64,000 nt of DNA from Apostichopus japonicus (lineage: Eukaryota > Echinodermata > Holothuroidea > Aspidochirotida > Stichopodidae), in NCBI RefSeq assembly GCF_037975245.1, contig NC_092567.1:18028376-18092375 (forward strand). Reading direction: 5' to 3'. Below are positions 1 through 12,752 of the stretch, piece after piece; positions within the stretch are counted from its first letter, which is position 1; each line of letters starts with the position of its first letter. Below the pieces are notes generated by a model. It did no database searches, was not told where the DNA came from, and saw nothing but the letters and a program-made list of their open reading frames with translations. Both the position numbers and the translations under genes were made by a program.

Positions 1-118
1 TTCGTGAACGCTGAAGTACAAGAATATAAAGCTGGTTCAATACTTATATGAGATTAATGATTGATATACGTTCAGGCGCAAGTCATTGCTGCTATCTTAT
101 TAAAGGGAATTACAGCTA

Positions 119-548
119 ATGTCAACAATGGGCATTTTGGTATTATTGTGTAGTATTCATTTAGTAACGTTATGGCTATATTTAACTCCTGGAGAAATTG
201 TAGTTTTTGATTTGCGAATACTTCCTAAGCATATTAAAAAATACTATTCTAACATGTTCAAAAACATCCCAAACTGCCATTCTCGTTTATTCCTGTTTGA
301 GTTTGGGGGAGTGAACGTTTCTTGTGTTGAGCGCAGCGTTTACTGAACAAGAATGGTTTCTTCTATTTTCATATAATCTGATTAATGACGTTTCTCGTCA
401 AAACGGTATTCAACTGCACAACTATGTGTCCGTCTTTGAAAGTCCAAATCACCAGCAACCCTTAAAAAATTTTATAGACCAGTTCTGGGTCACAGATATT
501 ATCACGTGGTACATAATTAAAGGCCAAAATGAGAGTAGGCCTATATGA
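119..548 (+). pseudogene. Unrecognised open frame, broken copy
   Basis: Two overlapping plus-strand frames (119-346, 324-548) together match the frame at 33497-33925. The first encodes a hydrophobic start (LVLLCSIHLVTLWLYL) followed by DLRILPKHIKKYYSN. Indels around 310-330 shift the frame in this copy, and the other copy is shifted elsewhere (near 33570). I recognise no family; both copies look decayed. Confidence 0.3.
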
Positions 549-626
549 GCCATAATTAGTTTGAAAGAAGAGTTTTTAATGAAATTAGTGACGTATCAGT
601 GTGATGTTATTTAAGATTCCAGCAAA

Positions 627-3590
627 TTATTATCAATTTGCGCAACTTACTTTGCTATCGATTCGCTTTTCCACAAAAAAAGTATTGTCATTCAGATATG
701 AATTTGAAGTATTGAGCTGTTTAAAACGACAATATGGACCTAGGTATTTGTCTCTGCTATATGTATTGTGATATCCACGTAAAATATTTACTGAGTTAAT
801 ATTTGATTGAGTTGGAATATCTTTCTCCATGTTTCCGGAATCTTTAGTGTAATCATTGAAATAAAATAAGCTTAGCTGATATCCTTTCCATTGATTTAGT
901 TCAGTTGTATTATCATTTGTATAGACCGACACACTTTCAAACCTTAAAGACGCTAAATACATATTTCATGATAGTTGTTTCCCTATTGGAAGTTAGTAGG
1001 ACTACATCCTGTGGTTACAGAACCGACACAAGGTTGAATTTCTTATTTGGAATAGAGATCAAGCTAGTTTGGAAATTAAATCAAGACATCGTCATTCGCA
1101 AAGGATTCGTTTCCAAGTTAACATTCACTTCAAAGTAAATTAATTTTCATATTTAGAATTACCAAGGTTTTTAACGTTGGAGATTTTAGAAAAAATGTAT
1201 CATTGAAACTGAAATGAATCGTAAGGAAATTAAGCAGAAAACACAACTGATTTCCTTATAGGGCGATTTATTTCACGTTCTAAAGTAAGCGTTTTCAGTC
1301 TCAGCCTACTTTTCCAATATATCTGTCAGAATGTTCCTTTAATTTATTAAATTGAAGTAATAGCGGTATATACGAAGTATTGCGGTATTCATTAGCCAGA
1401 TCATTTGAGATAATAAAAGGCATATACGATTTCTCGGAACCATCAGAAAATCCGTAGAACTTATCAAATTTACGTCTAATCCAAATCAAGATTGTACTGT
1501 TATCAATCGGGATAGAGATATCGTGGCGTTGTCCAATATCCCGTACTATGACGTCATAAACTGACGAAAATATGACGTCATAAACTGATTAACCTTGGTG
1601 AATTTCTCGACAGTGCTTACAACTAAATGACGACACAGTATTGTTTGAGATTGCTTTCTTTCCATTACCATTTATAACATATCAGCTCATGAGTTGCCTT
1701 TTCACATCAAACTTAGTTACCCTCTTATGCGGACAGCCTAACCAACTAGGCCATGGACACTGATTGTTTGTCCAGAGGTTTGAAACCAGTACAAAAGTAC
1801 GTCATTCCATTGTAAGGTTTTGCAACCTGTATGGAGCAATGCTAGTTTTGTGTTGATGGGGTGTTTTTACATTGTGGTACAACTCTTGGACGTACATTTG
1901 GTAAAATGATAAAGTTAAAAGTTGCTGACCTCAAGCGAGACGACCAAATAGTGATGTGTGTTTCGTTTTGCCATCCGTGTTGGCACACCATTGTTTTGAA
2001 ATTAAGTAAGTGAAAGCCATGGAAAATGTCATTGATGTGTTTGATGTCATTTGATGTCATTTGATGTAATTGATGTGATTGATGTAATTGATGTGATTAA
2101 TGATTAATGATTATCAATTTGCGCAACTAACTTTGCTATCGATTCGCTTTTCCACAAAAATGTTTTGTCATTCAGATATGAATTTGAAGTATTGAGCTGT
2201 TTAAAACGACAATATGGACCTAGGCATTTGTCTCTGCTATTTGTATTGTGATATCGCACGTAAAACATTTATTGAATTAATATTTGATTGAGTTGGAATA
2301 TCTTTCTCCATGTTTCCGGAATCTTTAGTGTAATCATTGAAATAAAATAAGCTTAGCTGATATACTTTCCATTGATTTAGTTCAGTTGTATTATCATTTG
2401 TATAGACCGACACACTTTCAAACCTTAAAGACGCTAAATACATATTTCATGATAGTTGTTTCCCTATTGGAAGTTAGTAGGACTACATCCTGTGGTTACA
2501 GAACCGACACAAGGTTGAATTTCTTATTTGGAATAGAGATCAAGCTAGTTTGGAAATTAAATCAAGACATCGTCATTCGCAAAGGATTCGTTTCCAAGTT
2601 AACATTCACTTCAAAGTAAATTAATTTTCATATTTAGAATTACCAAGGTTTTTAACGTTGGAGATTTTAGAAAAAATGTATCATTGAAACTGAAATGAAT
2701 CGTAAGGAAATTAAGCAGAAAACACAACTGATTTCCTTATAGGGCGATTTATTTCACGTTCTAAAGTAAGCGTTTTCAGTCTCAGCCTACTTTTCCAATA
2801 TATCTGTCAGAATGTTCCTTTAATTTATTAAATTGAAGTAATAGCGGTATATACGAAGTATAGCGGTATTCATCAGCCAGATCATTTGAGATAATAAATG
2901 GCATATACGATTTCTCGGAACCATCAGAAAATCCGTAGAACTTATCAAATTTACGTCTAATCCAAATCAAGATTGTACTGTTATCAATCGGGATAGAGAT
3001 ATCGTGGCGTTGTCCAATATCCCGTACTATGACGTCATAAACTGACGAAAATATGACGTCATAAACTGATTAACCTTGGTGAATTTCTCGACAGTGCTTA
3101 CAGCTAAATGACGACACAGTATTGTTTGAGATTGCTTTCTTTCCATTACCATTTATAACATATCAGCTCATGAGTTGCCTTTTCACATCAAACTTAGTAA
3201 CCCTCTTATGCGGACAGCCTAACCAACTAGGCCATGGACACTGATTGTTTGTCCAGAGGTTTGAAACCAGTACAAAAGTACGTCATTCCATTGTAAGGTT
3301 TTGCAACCTGTATCGAGCAATGCTAGTTTTGTGTTGGTGAGGTATTTTTACATTGTGGTACAGCTCTTGGACGTACATTTGGTAAAATGATAAAGTTAAA
3401 AGTTGCTGACCTCAAGCGAGACGACCAAATAGTGATGTGTGTTTCGTTTTGCCATCCGTGTTGGCACACCATTGTTTTGAAAATTAAAGAAGTGAAAGCC
3501 ATGGAAAATGTCATTGATGTGTTTGATGTCATTTGATGTCATTTGATGTAATTGATGTGATTAATGTAATTGATGTGATTGATGTCATTA
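627..3590. repeat. 1.48 kb tandem duplication (two units)
   Basis: Units at about 627-2110 and 2111-3590 are nearly identical and both begin ttatcaatttgcgcaact. Each ends in a (TTGATGT)n-like stretch near 2035-2105 and 3510-3590. The middle duplicon copy has one unit, interrupted by three insertions. Minus-strand frames (633-962, 1301-1489) recur between units with frame changes; they match nothing I recognise. Confidence 0.92.
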
Positions 3591-4091
3591 ACCAATTATA
3601 TTTTTGTTTTCTATCTTTGTCTCTCTCAGTTAATTGGTATTTACCCCATGAATTTTTTTATTCAAAGACCGACGTCAATGTTACGAAAAACATAGAAATA
3701 AATTTCCCTAAAAGAACTGATAAAAGCCATGTTTATGTGTCTATTTTGTTTGAAGCGTTTTGCACAATTCAGAATTTCGTCAACAGGGCCCCCTTTAACC
3801 ATTCAAACTAAAAACCAGTGTCGTAAAGAAGAAATGTAACAAATTCATACAAATCTTTGTTTGACAAAAGAGAAAAATATTTATTGCATTTTTTTTCGAT
3901 GATCAGCTTTGCCTAGCAAGGAAAATATAACATACACCAAGCAAACACGTACTCGAGAAAAGAAATAATCAGTCCTTTTGAGGAGTGGTAAGTATAGAAC
4001 AATTTGATATGCTTACACCATAAAGTTAACTACATAAACAGTTGACACCAATTGAAAATTGATATCTAACTTATCAATGGAACTTTCCATG

Positions 4092-4234
<143 letters not shown>

Positions 4235-4403
4235 TTTCGGTGATCATGCACTGAAGAAGAGCTAGTTTTGCTCGAAAGCTCTGCAAAAACCAAACATTGG
4301 CTGTTTTACTTCCAATCACTTACCTAATTCAATTATTGTATCTCACTCGAGATCCAGCCTTTCTCTAAATGCAGCATAGTTGTTTAACAGTTTTTCCGTT
4401 ATT

Positions 4404-4406
<3 letters not shown>

Positions 4407-4477
<71 letters not shown>

Positions 4478-4512
4478 TAAGGATATATATATATATATAT
4501 ATATATAGATAA

Positions 4513-4545
<33 letters not shown>
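4407..4545. repeat. (AT)n microsatellite with gataagg interruptions
   Basis: About 140 bp of AT dinucleotide, interrupted twice by gataagg near 4476 and 4508. The other duplicon copy has one shorter composite tract at 41461-41556. Confidence 0.97.
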
Positions 4546-4547
<2 letters not shown>

Positions 4548-6344
4548 TATTTTGTAATAATTTATTCAGGCGAGTAAGGTCTAGGAACATCTATTAACAG
4601 AAATAGTCCTACGGCAGAACAATTTGACATTTTATATCGAAGAGAAAATAGCTTCTACTTAGTTGAAACCCTATCTCGGTATCGTTCTCAACTCTATATA
4701 TGTTCTTTGAATGTAACTTTTTCTTTACCATTTAGGATATGGTTTCGACCTCAAGATGCAGTACTTCCAGCACTGTCTTAAAATTGGTCACTATTAAGAC
4801 TAATTTATAATATCAGGCTCTTCTAAAAAGAAAAGATTTTAATTCACAAACTAAACCGGGTATAATTCAAACTAAAAGAACCATGTTAAAATAATCGGAA
4901 GACTGGCACTGATAAATCAACGCTCATTTTTTAAGATCCCAAAAATATTCCCCCAAAAGTTTATTCTTTCGACGGATGAGAAGTCTCTTTGCAAACTTTA
5001 TTAAAAATGTCTTTTTTAGCGACTTCTTTGAAAATAGTGCCAAAACACACTAGTCTGCCATATCATGACAACACCTTTGGTAGGTTTGCATCATAAGTAA
5101 AGTGAAATTTCATTTCATGCATATAACGTTCGTTAATCATGACCAACATGATTCTCAAAAGATATTTCTAAAGTTTTCTTGTGTAATATTTTTGCTCACT
5201 TTGCTGTCAAGATAACATATCTCCGGCAAAAGAACAACCAAAACTGTACCAAATATGATGAAAAAGAAAAACAATACTGCATGCAGAGAAAAAAAAGAGG
5301 AAAAAAGAAGTTCTACAAATTTGTATGGTCCCCTAACCCCTTACCCTTAAAATGCTACATTTCTCGATATGATGCAGGTCACTAAAAGTCCTTTTTTGCT
5401 GCAATACAGACATTACCTAAACATGCTTATTATTAAAATTGGTATAAATATAGAAAATATAAGGACTGGTCCACTTAAATTACCAAAATAGTGTCTCATA
5501 GTGTCCAGAGACCAGTGTAAATAGCCTCCAGTTTTCTTTTTTGATTTCTATGGAAACAAGAAAAATCATATGAAAATACTTCAACACTGACATTAACATT
5601 TTTCAATCATGGTTTTTACTCTAAAGTGACATTAGTATTGATATTGACAAAAAATCCCCCTACGTCACAAAACAACTCGAGAGCTAATAAATTATTTCAA
5701 CATTTTCATTTAATATAATACATAAATGAATCATTTCCTTGGATCAAATAAAATGATAGTTTGAACAATACTCTCCTGGTTGACAAAATTCCTGCAAAGT
5801 AGCACCCAACAAAAGTAGCACTCAACAAAATTGAACAATTATATATTTGGTTGGCCTAATGAAAGTTATCAAACTTCTCGTTTTCATTTAATTTATTTAC
5901 ATATTTTCATTTATTGAATTTTGTGTATGTGTGTGTATGTGTCTCAAATCTCAAAGGCGCATATATAAGCAATTTACAGAGATAACTAAGATCATTTTCC
6001 ATTTCATGGCAACTCTCTTTTTAATAGCAGTATCATTAAAACATCTCTGATGACACTAATTAACAAAGAATCAAAACCATTTTGTGTTTTGAGTTATTGT
6101 TTAAATGGAGGCATAACCCTGACGACACTAAACCTTCTTTTTTCTTCAGCTCAGCGATAACTCTATGAGACTCCCTTCCAATTGTTAATTTTATTTTCTA
6201 ATTCTAAAAGCTTCAGTAACAGTATCTATAGCATCCATTTTATCTACCGAAAGGTCAAACCAGATATTAGGCATTGAAGTCAATGGTTTCGACCCGAAAG
6301 ACGTAGACATTTCCAACTTCAGCGACTGGGAAATATTCCTTCAA

Positions 6345-6522
6345 TTACAAACCTACTACTCCTTTGTTCATGATTGTAGATTGGAGCGCACTTGGAGGTA
6401 TTTTACTCACATATTTTAATCCGGAACTTTGAAAAAATGATGTTATAGCTTGACTTTCTTTGGTCACAGGGCTAAGGTATGTTTCCACTTCTTTTCTTCT
6501 CCACCAGTTCTTTGAATTTTTG
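6345..6522 (-). pseudogene. LMF2 exon 13-like copy
   Basis: It encodes [20 protein letters not shown] and ends at a TAA after NKGVVGL. The acceptor is AAG instead of CAG. Confidence 0.9.
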
Positions 6523-6999
6523 CTTAAGAAAAAATTGAGAGAAGATTGTGATTTAATAGTTGTTTGAAGAGTAAAACAAATCAGATAAACAATCACTCTA
6601 AAAGCTTGTTATTATCCCAAACAAAGAGGACATTTCCTATGCATTTCCATCATCTGTTCTTGACAAAGTTACAAGAAGATGCAAAGCCAACCATCGTCTT
6701 AGGTTTAACGAGACTAAAAATGATCTTCAAACTTTTCGATTAGTTTCAGCAATTTACAGTACTTTGCAACTGTGTCTCTTCTACAGTAAATTCATAGGTA
6801 AAAAACTATTACTGACTTAAACCTTGAAGAGTAAAATGATTGTTGCCATGGTTTCCATTTTAAAGAATCTGAAGTTGACATTAAATAGAAAAGTTTACAC
6901 ATTCAATCTATCATAGCAACTTTTATCACCTAAGATTGAAGAATTAAAAAAAGAGATGTTTTCTGGAGAGAGAAAAAGAAAAGAAAAAAGATCACTTAC

Positions 7000-7090
7000 C
7001 TCCAAGAAGTGAAATGATAATGGTATAGCTTTGCTCGGATGAACTTTGATGGAGACTTTGGGAATGGATTATGGTCGATAAGATCGAGAA
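7000..7090 (-). pseudogene. LMF2 exon 12-like copy
   Basis: 91 bp with intact splice sites (TTGCAG, GGAG|GTAAGT). It encodes [20 protein letters not shown]. Confidence 0.9.
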
Positions 7091-8899
7091 CTGCAACCAA
7101 ATGGAAAAGATAATCAGACGAAAGCTTAATAAGGCACAACAAGAGTGTCAACAAGAAAGCAGACCAGCTGATGCAAAGTCTTCTGCAGGCAAGGCCAAAT
7201 CAATATCAAACAAGTTTCGAGAGTGTGTAAAAGTAAGTTGGCCTGACGTTTCGATCCTAGCAGGATCTTCTTCAGAGGCATAATGACAAGTAACAGTAAC
7301 AGAAGGGACAAAAACACACAGAGAATACAGATAGGTTAATTGAGCATGGTGAACACAAAGAGATAAATGTAAGGGGATTAGTAGACAAGGGATGGAGAGA
7401 AGAAAGAAACCAACCAACAGGGGAAGAGGAGAGGTGGGAGATAAACAGTGTAGGGACAAAAAGAGGATTAAGGGAAGGGGAAAAGTTTGGAGAGTATCCT
7501 GGCACGCCTACAATGCCCAATTTGGGAAACTTAAGATTACATCCTATGCATCCTGGCTGCAGGATGCTGCAGCCCCCTCAGCAGCTCCCCATTCTTGGTA
7601 AATTACCTAACAGGGATTTGTATCTTCTTGAGGAGGAAATGTATACACTTGTTTCTCCAATGCAGTGTTACAGGGAGAAAAGCTTTTGAAGGCCTACTCC
7701 AGCGTGTGTAATATGTGATTCCTGCAAGGTGTGCAAAAGAAGATGCAATTCTCCCTTTCACTTACCCTGTACATAAACTGAATATGAAATTGTATAGCAA
7801 CTGGTTTGCACCTAGAAAGTAATGCCATTTTCATCATTGGAAACCAACAATACTATCACACTTTCTCATGTCTACATAAGAATTAAAGCCACAATTATCT
7901 ATTGTTATCAAGTTTTCAGAGCTATTTGCTATCAGATTGGAATAAAAACTTCTCAATCATCGGAACAGGTTTTGAGGGAAATTCACAGAAAGTCCTCGTG
8001 GGAATTCACCGTGTAAAAATTTAATTGTAGAAACAAAAACAGAAAATACAGAAGAAACAGTGGAGAGGTGTGAAACAAAATATAAATGTAATGAGTACAG
8101 CAGTGTTTGACTTTTCTTTTCATTTTGAAGTACCCATTTGTATCAGGAGAACTCTGTTGTTTGCTTTATATGGACAATCTTCTATCTTGGAATAGGTAAC
8201 TACAAATTACCGGAGGTTCCAAGGCGTGGGTATCAAAGAACCTACGCAGGCATGAATTTCTTATTCTAGAGCCAGAGTGTAAATGTCTCTTGTATTTTCA
8301 ATCAGGTCAGAGTTACAATACAACGGAAAGTGTATTGATTAGAATAGTATGTATAGCACTTTCAATTACGTAATTAGCTTGGCACAGATATATTTCAAGG
8401 TACACTATATGTTCTTGAATATATAACAGGCAACACCAGGAAATCGTCCCTTCGTAGCAAACATGGTTTGTTAGAAATTCAGCAAGAGTTTCCACATCGT
8501 TAAAGCTGTTAGAAAGTTATATTCAACAAACTCTGAGATATTTTTTTACACTTGTCCTGAGTAGCTTCAGTGAAGAGTATCTGATACCCAGACAGATATC
8601 ACTGGAAAGTAAAAGATCACGAAGAAACCGAACACTAGAATAGAGGTCGTTCCCGAAACCACAATTATATAGTGAGACAGATAAACAGAGTATGCAGACC
8701 TACAAGAGGCTCTTCAACAAAATATAGGTTCGTTAAAGGTTGTACATGAAGAAATGAAGGTTTTTAAAGGCTTCAAACATGAAAATAATGGTTTTAAAAT
8801 TCAAAAAGGAAGTTAATTTGTAACATACTCACCATCTATGCCTATTTTTACATCATCTGTGGCCCTTATTTCAAATACCTGACTTACATTAACTGTTAT

Positions 8900-9600
8900 T
8901 TGTGAGTCTGTTTTGTATCACCGCATGGATCATGCCCGGCTGTCCACAAAACCTGAATGGACAATGGTTAGCAAGACTAAATACAATATTCCTTCTCTAA
9001 ACTAAATCGTATAAAACAATTTTTTACTAAATATAAAACTATAGGTTCTAAAAAGTCTTTTTTTAAATAAAGAGCCATGTTTTAAATATAGGTTTTCAAA
9101 TGAATCATGCATGGCTGTCCACAAAAACATGGCCAATGGTTAGCATGACTGAATACAATATTTCTACTCTAAACTAAATCGTTAAAAAATTAATATAAAA
9201 CTAAAGGTTTTAAAGAATGTTTTGAAAAATAAAGAGCCATGTTTTAAGTAAAGGTTTTAAATGAATCATGTATGGCTGTCCACAAAAAAAAAACTTAATT
9301 GCCAATGGTTAGCATGACTGAATACAATATTCCTACTCTAAACTAAATCGATAAAAAATATTTAACTTAATATAAAAATAAAGGTTTTAAAGAGTGTTTT
9401 TGAAAAATAAAGAGCCGTGTTTTAAATAAAGGTTTTTAAATGAATCATGCATGGCTGTCCACAAAAATTTAATGGTCAATGGTTAGCATGACTGAATACA
9501 ATATTCCTACCCTAAACTAAATCTTTAAATATTTTTTTTTATCTCAAAATAAAAATAAAGGTTTTTAAAGGCGTTAAAGAGTATTTCGAAAAATAAAGAG
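8900..9600. repeat. Tandem array, about 160-180 bp unit, four copies
   Basis: The marker ggctgtccacaaaa recurs near 8938, 9112, 9273 and 9451, each followed by caatggttagca and ctaaactaaatc. The array lies in the exon 11-12 intron of the pseudogene; at the matching place (near 46010) the functional copy has only the last fragment. Confidence 0.9.
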
Positions 9601-9765
9601 GCAGTTTTTTTTTAAATAAAGTTTTTATTAAAGGTTTTGCTGGGAGGTCTAGGTTTGGGAAAAATAAGATGAGGGGATGGGGAGGCAAGCCAAAAGAAGA
9701 TGCTTCCTTTTAGCAAACTGTAATATTTTAAAATAACAAAATCAGTACTAAAGTGAATCATTTAC

Positions 9766-9879
9766 CTTCCTCTTGATTGGTTAATATGCGATAGATCAGC
9801 CTGATGAACCAAGGATTTTGTCGGGCCCAACCGAGAGCCGCGAACCACATCTGCCAATCGAGACTTGGTTGATGAGGAG
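9766..9879 (-). pseudogene. LMF2 exon 11-like copy
   Basis: 114 bp. It encodes [20 protein letters not shown]; splice sites are intact. Confidence 0.9.
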
Positions 9880-10585
9880 CTGAAGTTATAAATTTTAATT
9901 TACGAATTTTACGAATGATTTCATAAAAGACTTATCTCTTTCGACAATTTAAACATGGGAACATGCTAGATCAAACTCTTCAGGAACAGCATTGTGGTAA
10001 TTTATTATAAAAAAGTCTCGAAGCGTATTTTTACACTATTGTATACACCTTAAATGACTATTACTGGAAATAAATTTTGGTTGGTCAAACAATTCAAGAT
10101 ATCTGGTTCAATCCAAACCAAATGAACAAGATTCGGATGTTACTATTTATGCCTAGATGTCAAAAGGAAGAAAATGAGCAACAATAAGTCAGAAACATAT
10201 TTGGTGGCTGGGATATGGTGGCACCTAGGTCTGACAACATTAAATTCAGCATCTTCTCAACAGGTATTTATTTTAATGTACTTTGGGTGGTACTTTTTCT
10301 CATGTATGCAGACTAAATAATTTTTTTTAATCTATGCATATTTTGAAAGACCTATTTTCCTCCTTTCGGGACATCGGGGAACACATCAGATCAGTATCAG
10401 AAAAATCTGAGATGGTCGTCTGGCATTCCTCTTTGACCAGCCTGTCACAATATTTTCACAAAATGAGATGAAATGTACTAAAGGCAATATTCCATTGAAG
10501 TCCCAAATTAATGAATAACTAAAATAACATCAGTGTTCTCAAACCAAACAGGAAAGCAATTTTTTTTGTGATTCTGAATACTTGA

Positions 10586-10640
10586 CAACAACTGCAGGAA
10601 CAGCAGAGATGTCACCTGGCTTGTATTTAAATTCATATGG
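10586..10640 (-). pseudogene. LMF2 exon 10-like copy with dead donor
   Basis: 55 bp, coding as in the parent exon. The donor dinucleotide GT is replaced by TC at 10585-10584. Confidence 0.9.
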
Positions 10641-11270
10641 CTGAAATTATACCAAAAATGACCAAAGGAAAAATGATTTACAAAAACAAATACTTTAATA
10701 GCCATGTGCGTTCTGTCATCTCTGAAAGGCTGAATGTTAATCTCCAACCGTTCTGATATGCCGGTTCATGGAGCTAAGTTGAACATTCGACACTGTAATG
10801 GTATATGTGTGTGGAGCAGAGTCACTATATTAAATATGAACCATAAATACCATATATTAAAGTGCTGTTATCACGAAATAAAACATGCTCAAGAGCACTG
10901 TACAAAAGAACCAATACCTGGAATATAAAATTACCAACGTAAGAAAACCTAAAAGTAATAACAACAGCAATAAAAGTAAAGAAATGATATAAGACAGGGT
11001 TATAAACCACAATAAAGAATATAAAAATAAAAATATACATAAAATGGGCACAGTAATGTGGATAAAACAGCGAATAAGATTAATGCCATACTCAAGCCTA
11101 AAAAGATAAGTTTTAAAATGCTTCTTAAAAGTGTCAATAGTGATTATAGAGAAACACTGTGATTTGACAGTACCTTCCAGTGATTTCAGGACTCAGCTTA
11201 GGAAGGACTTACCATCCTCTGTCGGGGAAAAGGTGAATCAAATTCACACTGGGATTATACCGTGTGATTT

Positions 11271-12600
11271 TGATTTGATTTTATTCAGCAAATTATAATA
11301 TATTACAATATAAATTTCGCACGTACGCGATACCTTAACATAAAATAAAATGACAAATCGATGAGATTCAAAACATGATAGTTGGACTTTGAACGCAAAT
11401 AGGATTTCACGTCATTTCTACTGGTGTAGCAAAGCAACCTTGTTAACTATTAGCCGAAGTGCACCATGTTTCACTTATGTAGAATATATAGGCCTATATA
11501 CAAACATAAATATAAACGCAATTGGTGTGCTAAAGAGTGTTCTGGATGTATATAGATTACAATATTCCAAAGTAATAGAAATAAATTCATCTACGTATAA
11601 AAAGGTATTATGTGACCTGCACCAGCGGTTTTTTCTTTGTGTGTGCAGTATAGGCCCATTAAATACTGCCATTTTATCATTTATATTTCATTTTTATGGC
11701 ATGACAACGTGCAGGGTAGCAAGCAATCTTCATGTTAAGCTTTTAATATACGACTAACAGTGGATCAATTCGCAACGATAGAACCGAACTGTGAGACTTA
11801 TATGTTAAAGCATGAACCTATTCTGATATAGCGCCATGGTTGATGTAGCATTACAAACTTTTACCGTATATGTCATATTATACCGATATATAATCAAATA
11901 GTCTTTCTCGGAGTTCTAAACTTAACTACTGTTGTATGACTATACCGGCAGTTTTAAAGCTTAAAAAATTGCAGATAATTGTGATGGCAGGTTTAATATT
12001 ACTGTCTCTATTGACCCTTAAATATATGATTAGTTTAAAAAAAAATAATTCTAACAAGAAGAACTGCATTTCCATGTAATATATACTTAATCTGGCCTTT
12101 TGCAAACGCACTGTGGATTCTCGGAAAACCGACGATTGAATTGCTGGAAAGTGATGCATGGTGTCATATTGTAAACCGGAGTGAATATTTTCCCAGTGTT
12201 GATTTGCCCTGAAGTACAGAGAATATGCAGAACCCCGTTCACCTATACAGAGTCTATTCATTCTTGCATTTATTTCTCATGTATTAAATGTGGTGGTTTT
12301 CTTTCACGAAAAGAACACTTTGATTTTATGAACAGGATGCGATGTTCATGCTTTTTCACAAAAAGTATGTCATGGTCGCTTGTTAAGTTTGTTTTCCAAA
12401 ATAGTGGGGTCTATGGTATCCACTTTTCCGCCCATTAATCCCGTTTCCCACCCCTTCCTCCCCTCCCAATGCTTGTCCGTATTTAACTTCCTGGTCCGTG
12501 ACATGGAGTTCACAAGCAATCAGTTGAACCTCTGCCAAACATGTATGTATACAATAACTTTTTAAACATGTAAGGAAAACGAAACTAACTGCTTCATACA
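11271..12600. other. Intergenic, no supported gene
   Basis: Unique-looking AT-rich sequence right of the duplication breakpoint. A 122-codon plus frame (11389-11757) and a 111-codon minus frame (11926-12261) lack splice context or family motifs and are probably chance. Confidence 0.5.
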
Positions 12601-12611
12601 ACTGAAAAGGC

Positions 12612-12640
12612 TCTGACGTCGCACAGTGATCCTATAAAAC
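12612..12640 (+). promoter_or_regulatory. Candidate core promoter (CRE-like plus TATA box)
   Basis: ctgacgtcg near 12612-12620 resembles a CREB/ATF site, and tataaaa follows at 12633-12639. A coding start that splices in phase to the next two exons lies about 115 bp downstream. Two short upstream ATGs sit between. Confidence 0.4.
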
Positions 12641-12752
12641 AGAGGCCTTACTTATGAGCATGGCATTCAGACATAACTTCTAATGGAATCAACGAAGCGT
12701 TAAAAAAGGTGAATTCTCAGAAAAGCAGGATACGTTCTGCTACAAGCTCAAG

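Larger units (their letters stand above)
6345..10640 (-). pseudogene. Partial LMF2 duplicate (exons 10-13 only)
   Basis: Four exons correspond one to one with LMF2 exons 10-13: 10586-10640, 9766-9879, 7000-7090 and 6345-6522. Lengths and phases are kept and no exon has an internal stop. Two signs say it is not functional. The donor after the first exon has changed from GT to TC (GTTG|TCAAGT against GTTG|GTAAGT), and exons 1-9 are absent because the duplication starts inside intron 9. The last acceptor is also weakened (TTCTTAAG against TTCTTCAG). Coding differences include Pro to Ser in KSPPK. Confidence 0.9.

Noticed and set aside
7071-7601. Plus-strand frames over the LMF2 exon 12-like copy, also at 44522-45064
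   Set aside because: They are antisense shadows of minus-strand exon 12 and intron; conservation between copies is due to the duplication.
11389-11757. 122-codon plus-strand frame
   Set aside because: No splice support, no recognisable motif, and AT-rich random DNA gives frames of this size in 64 kb.
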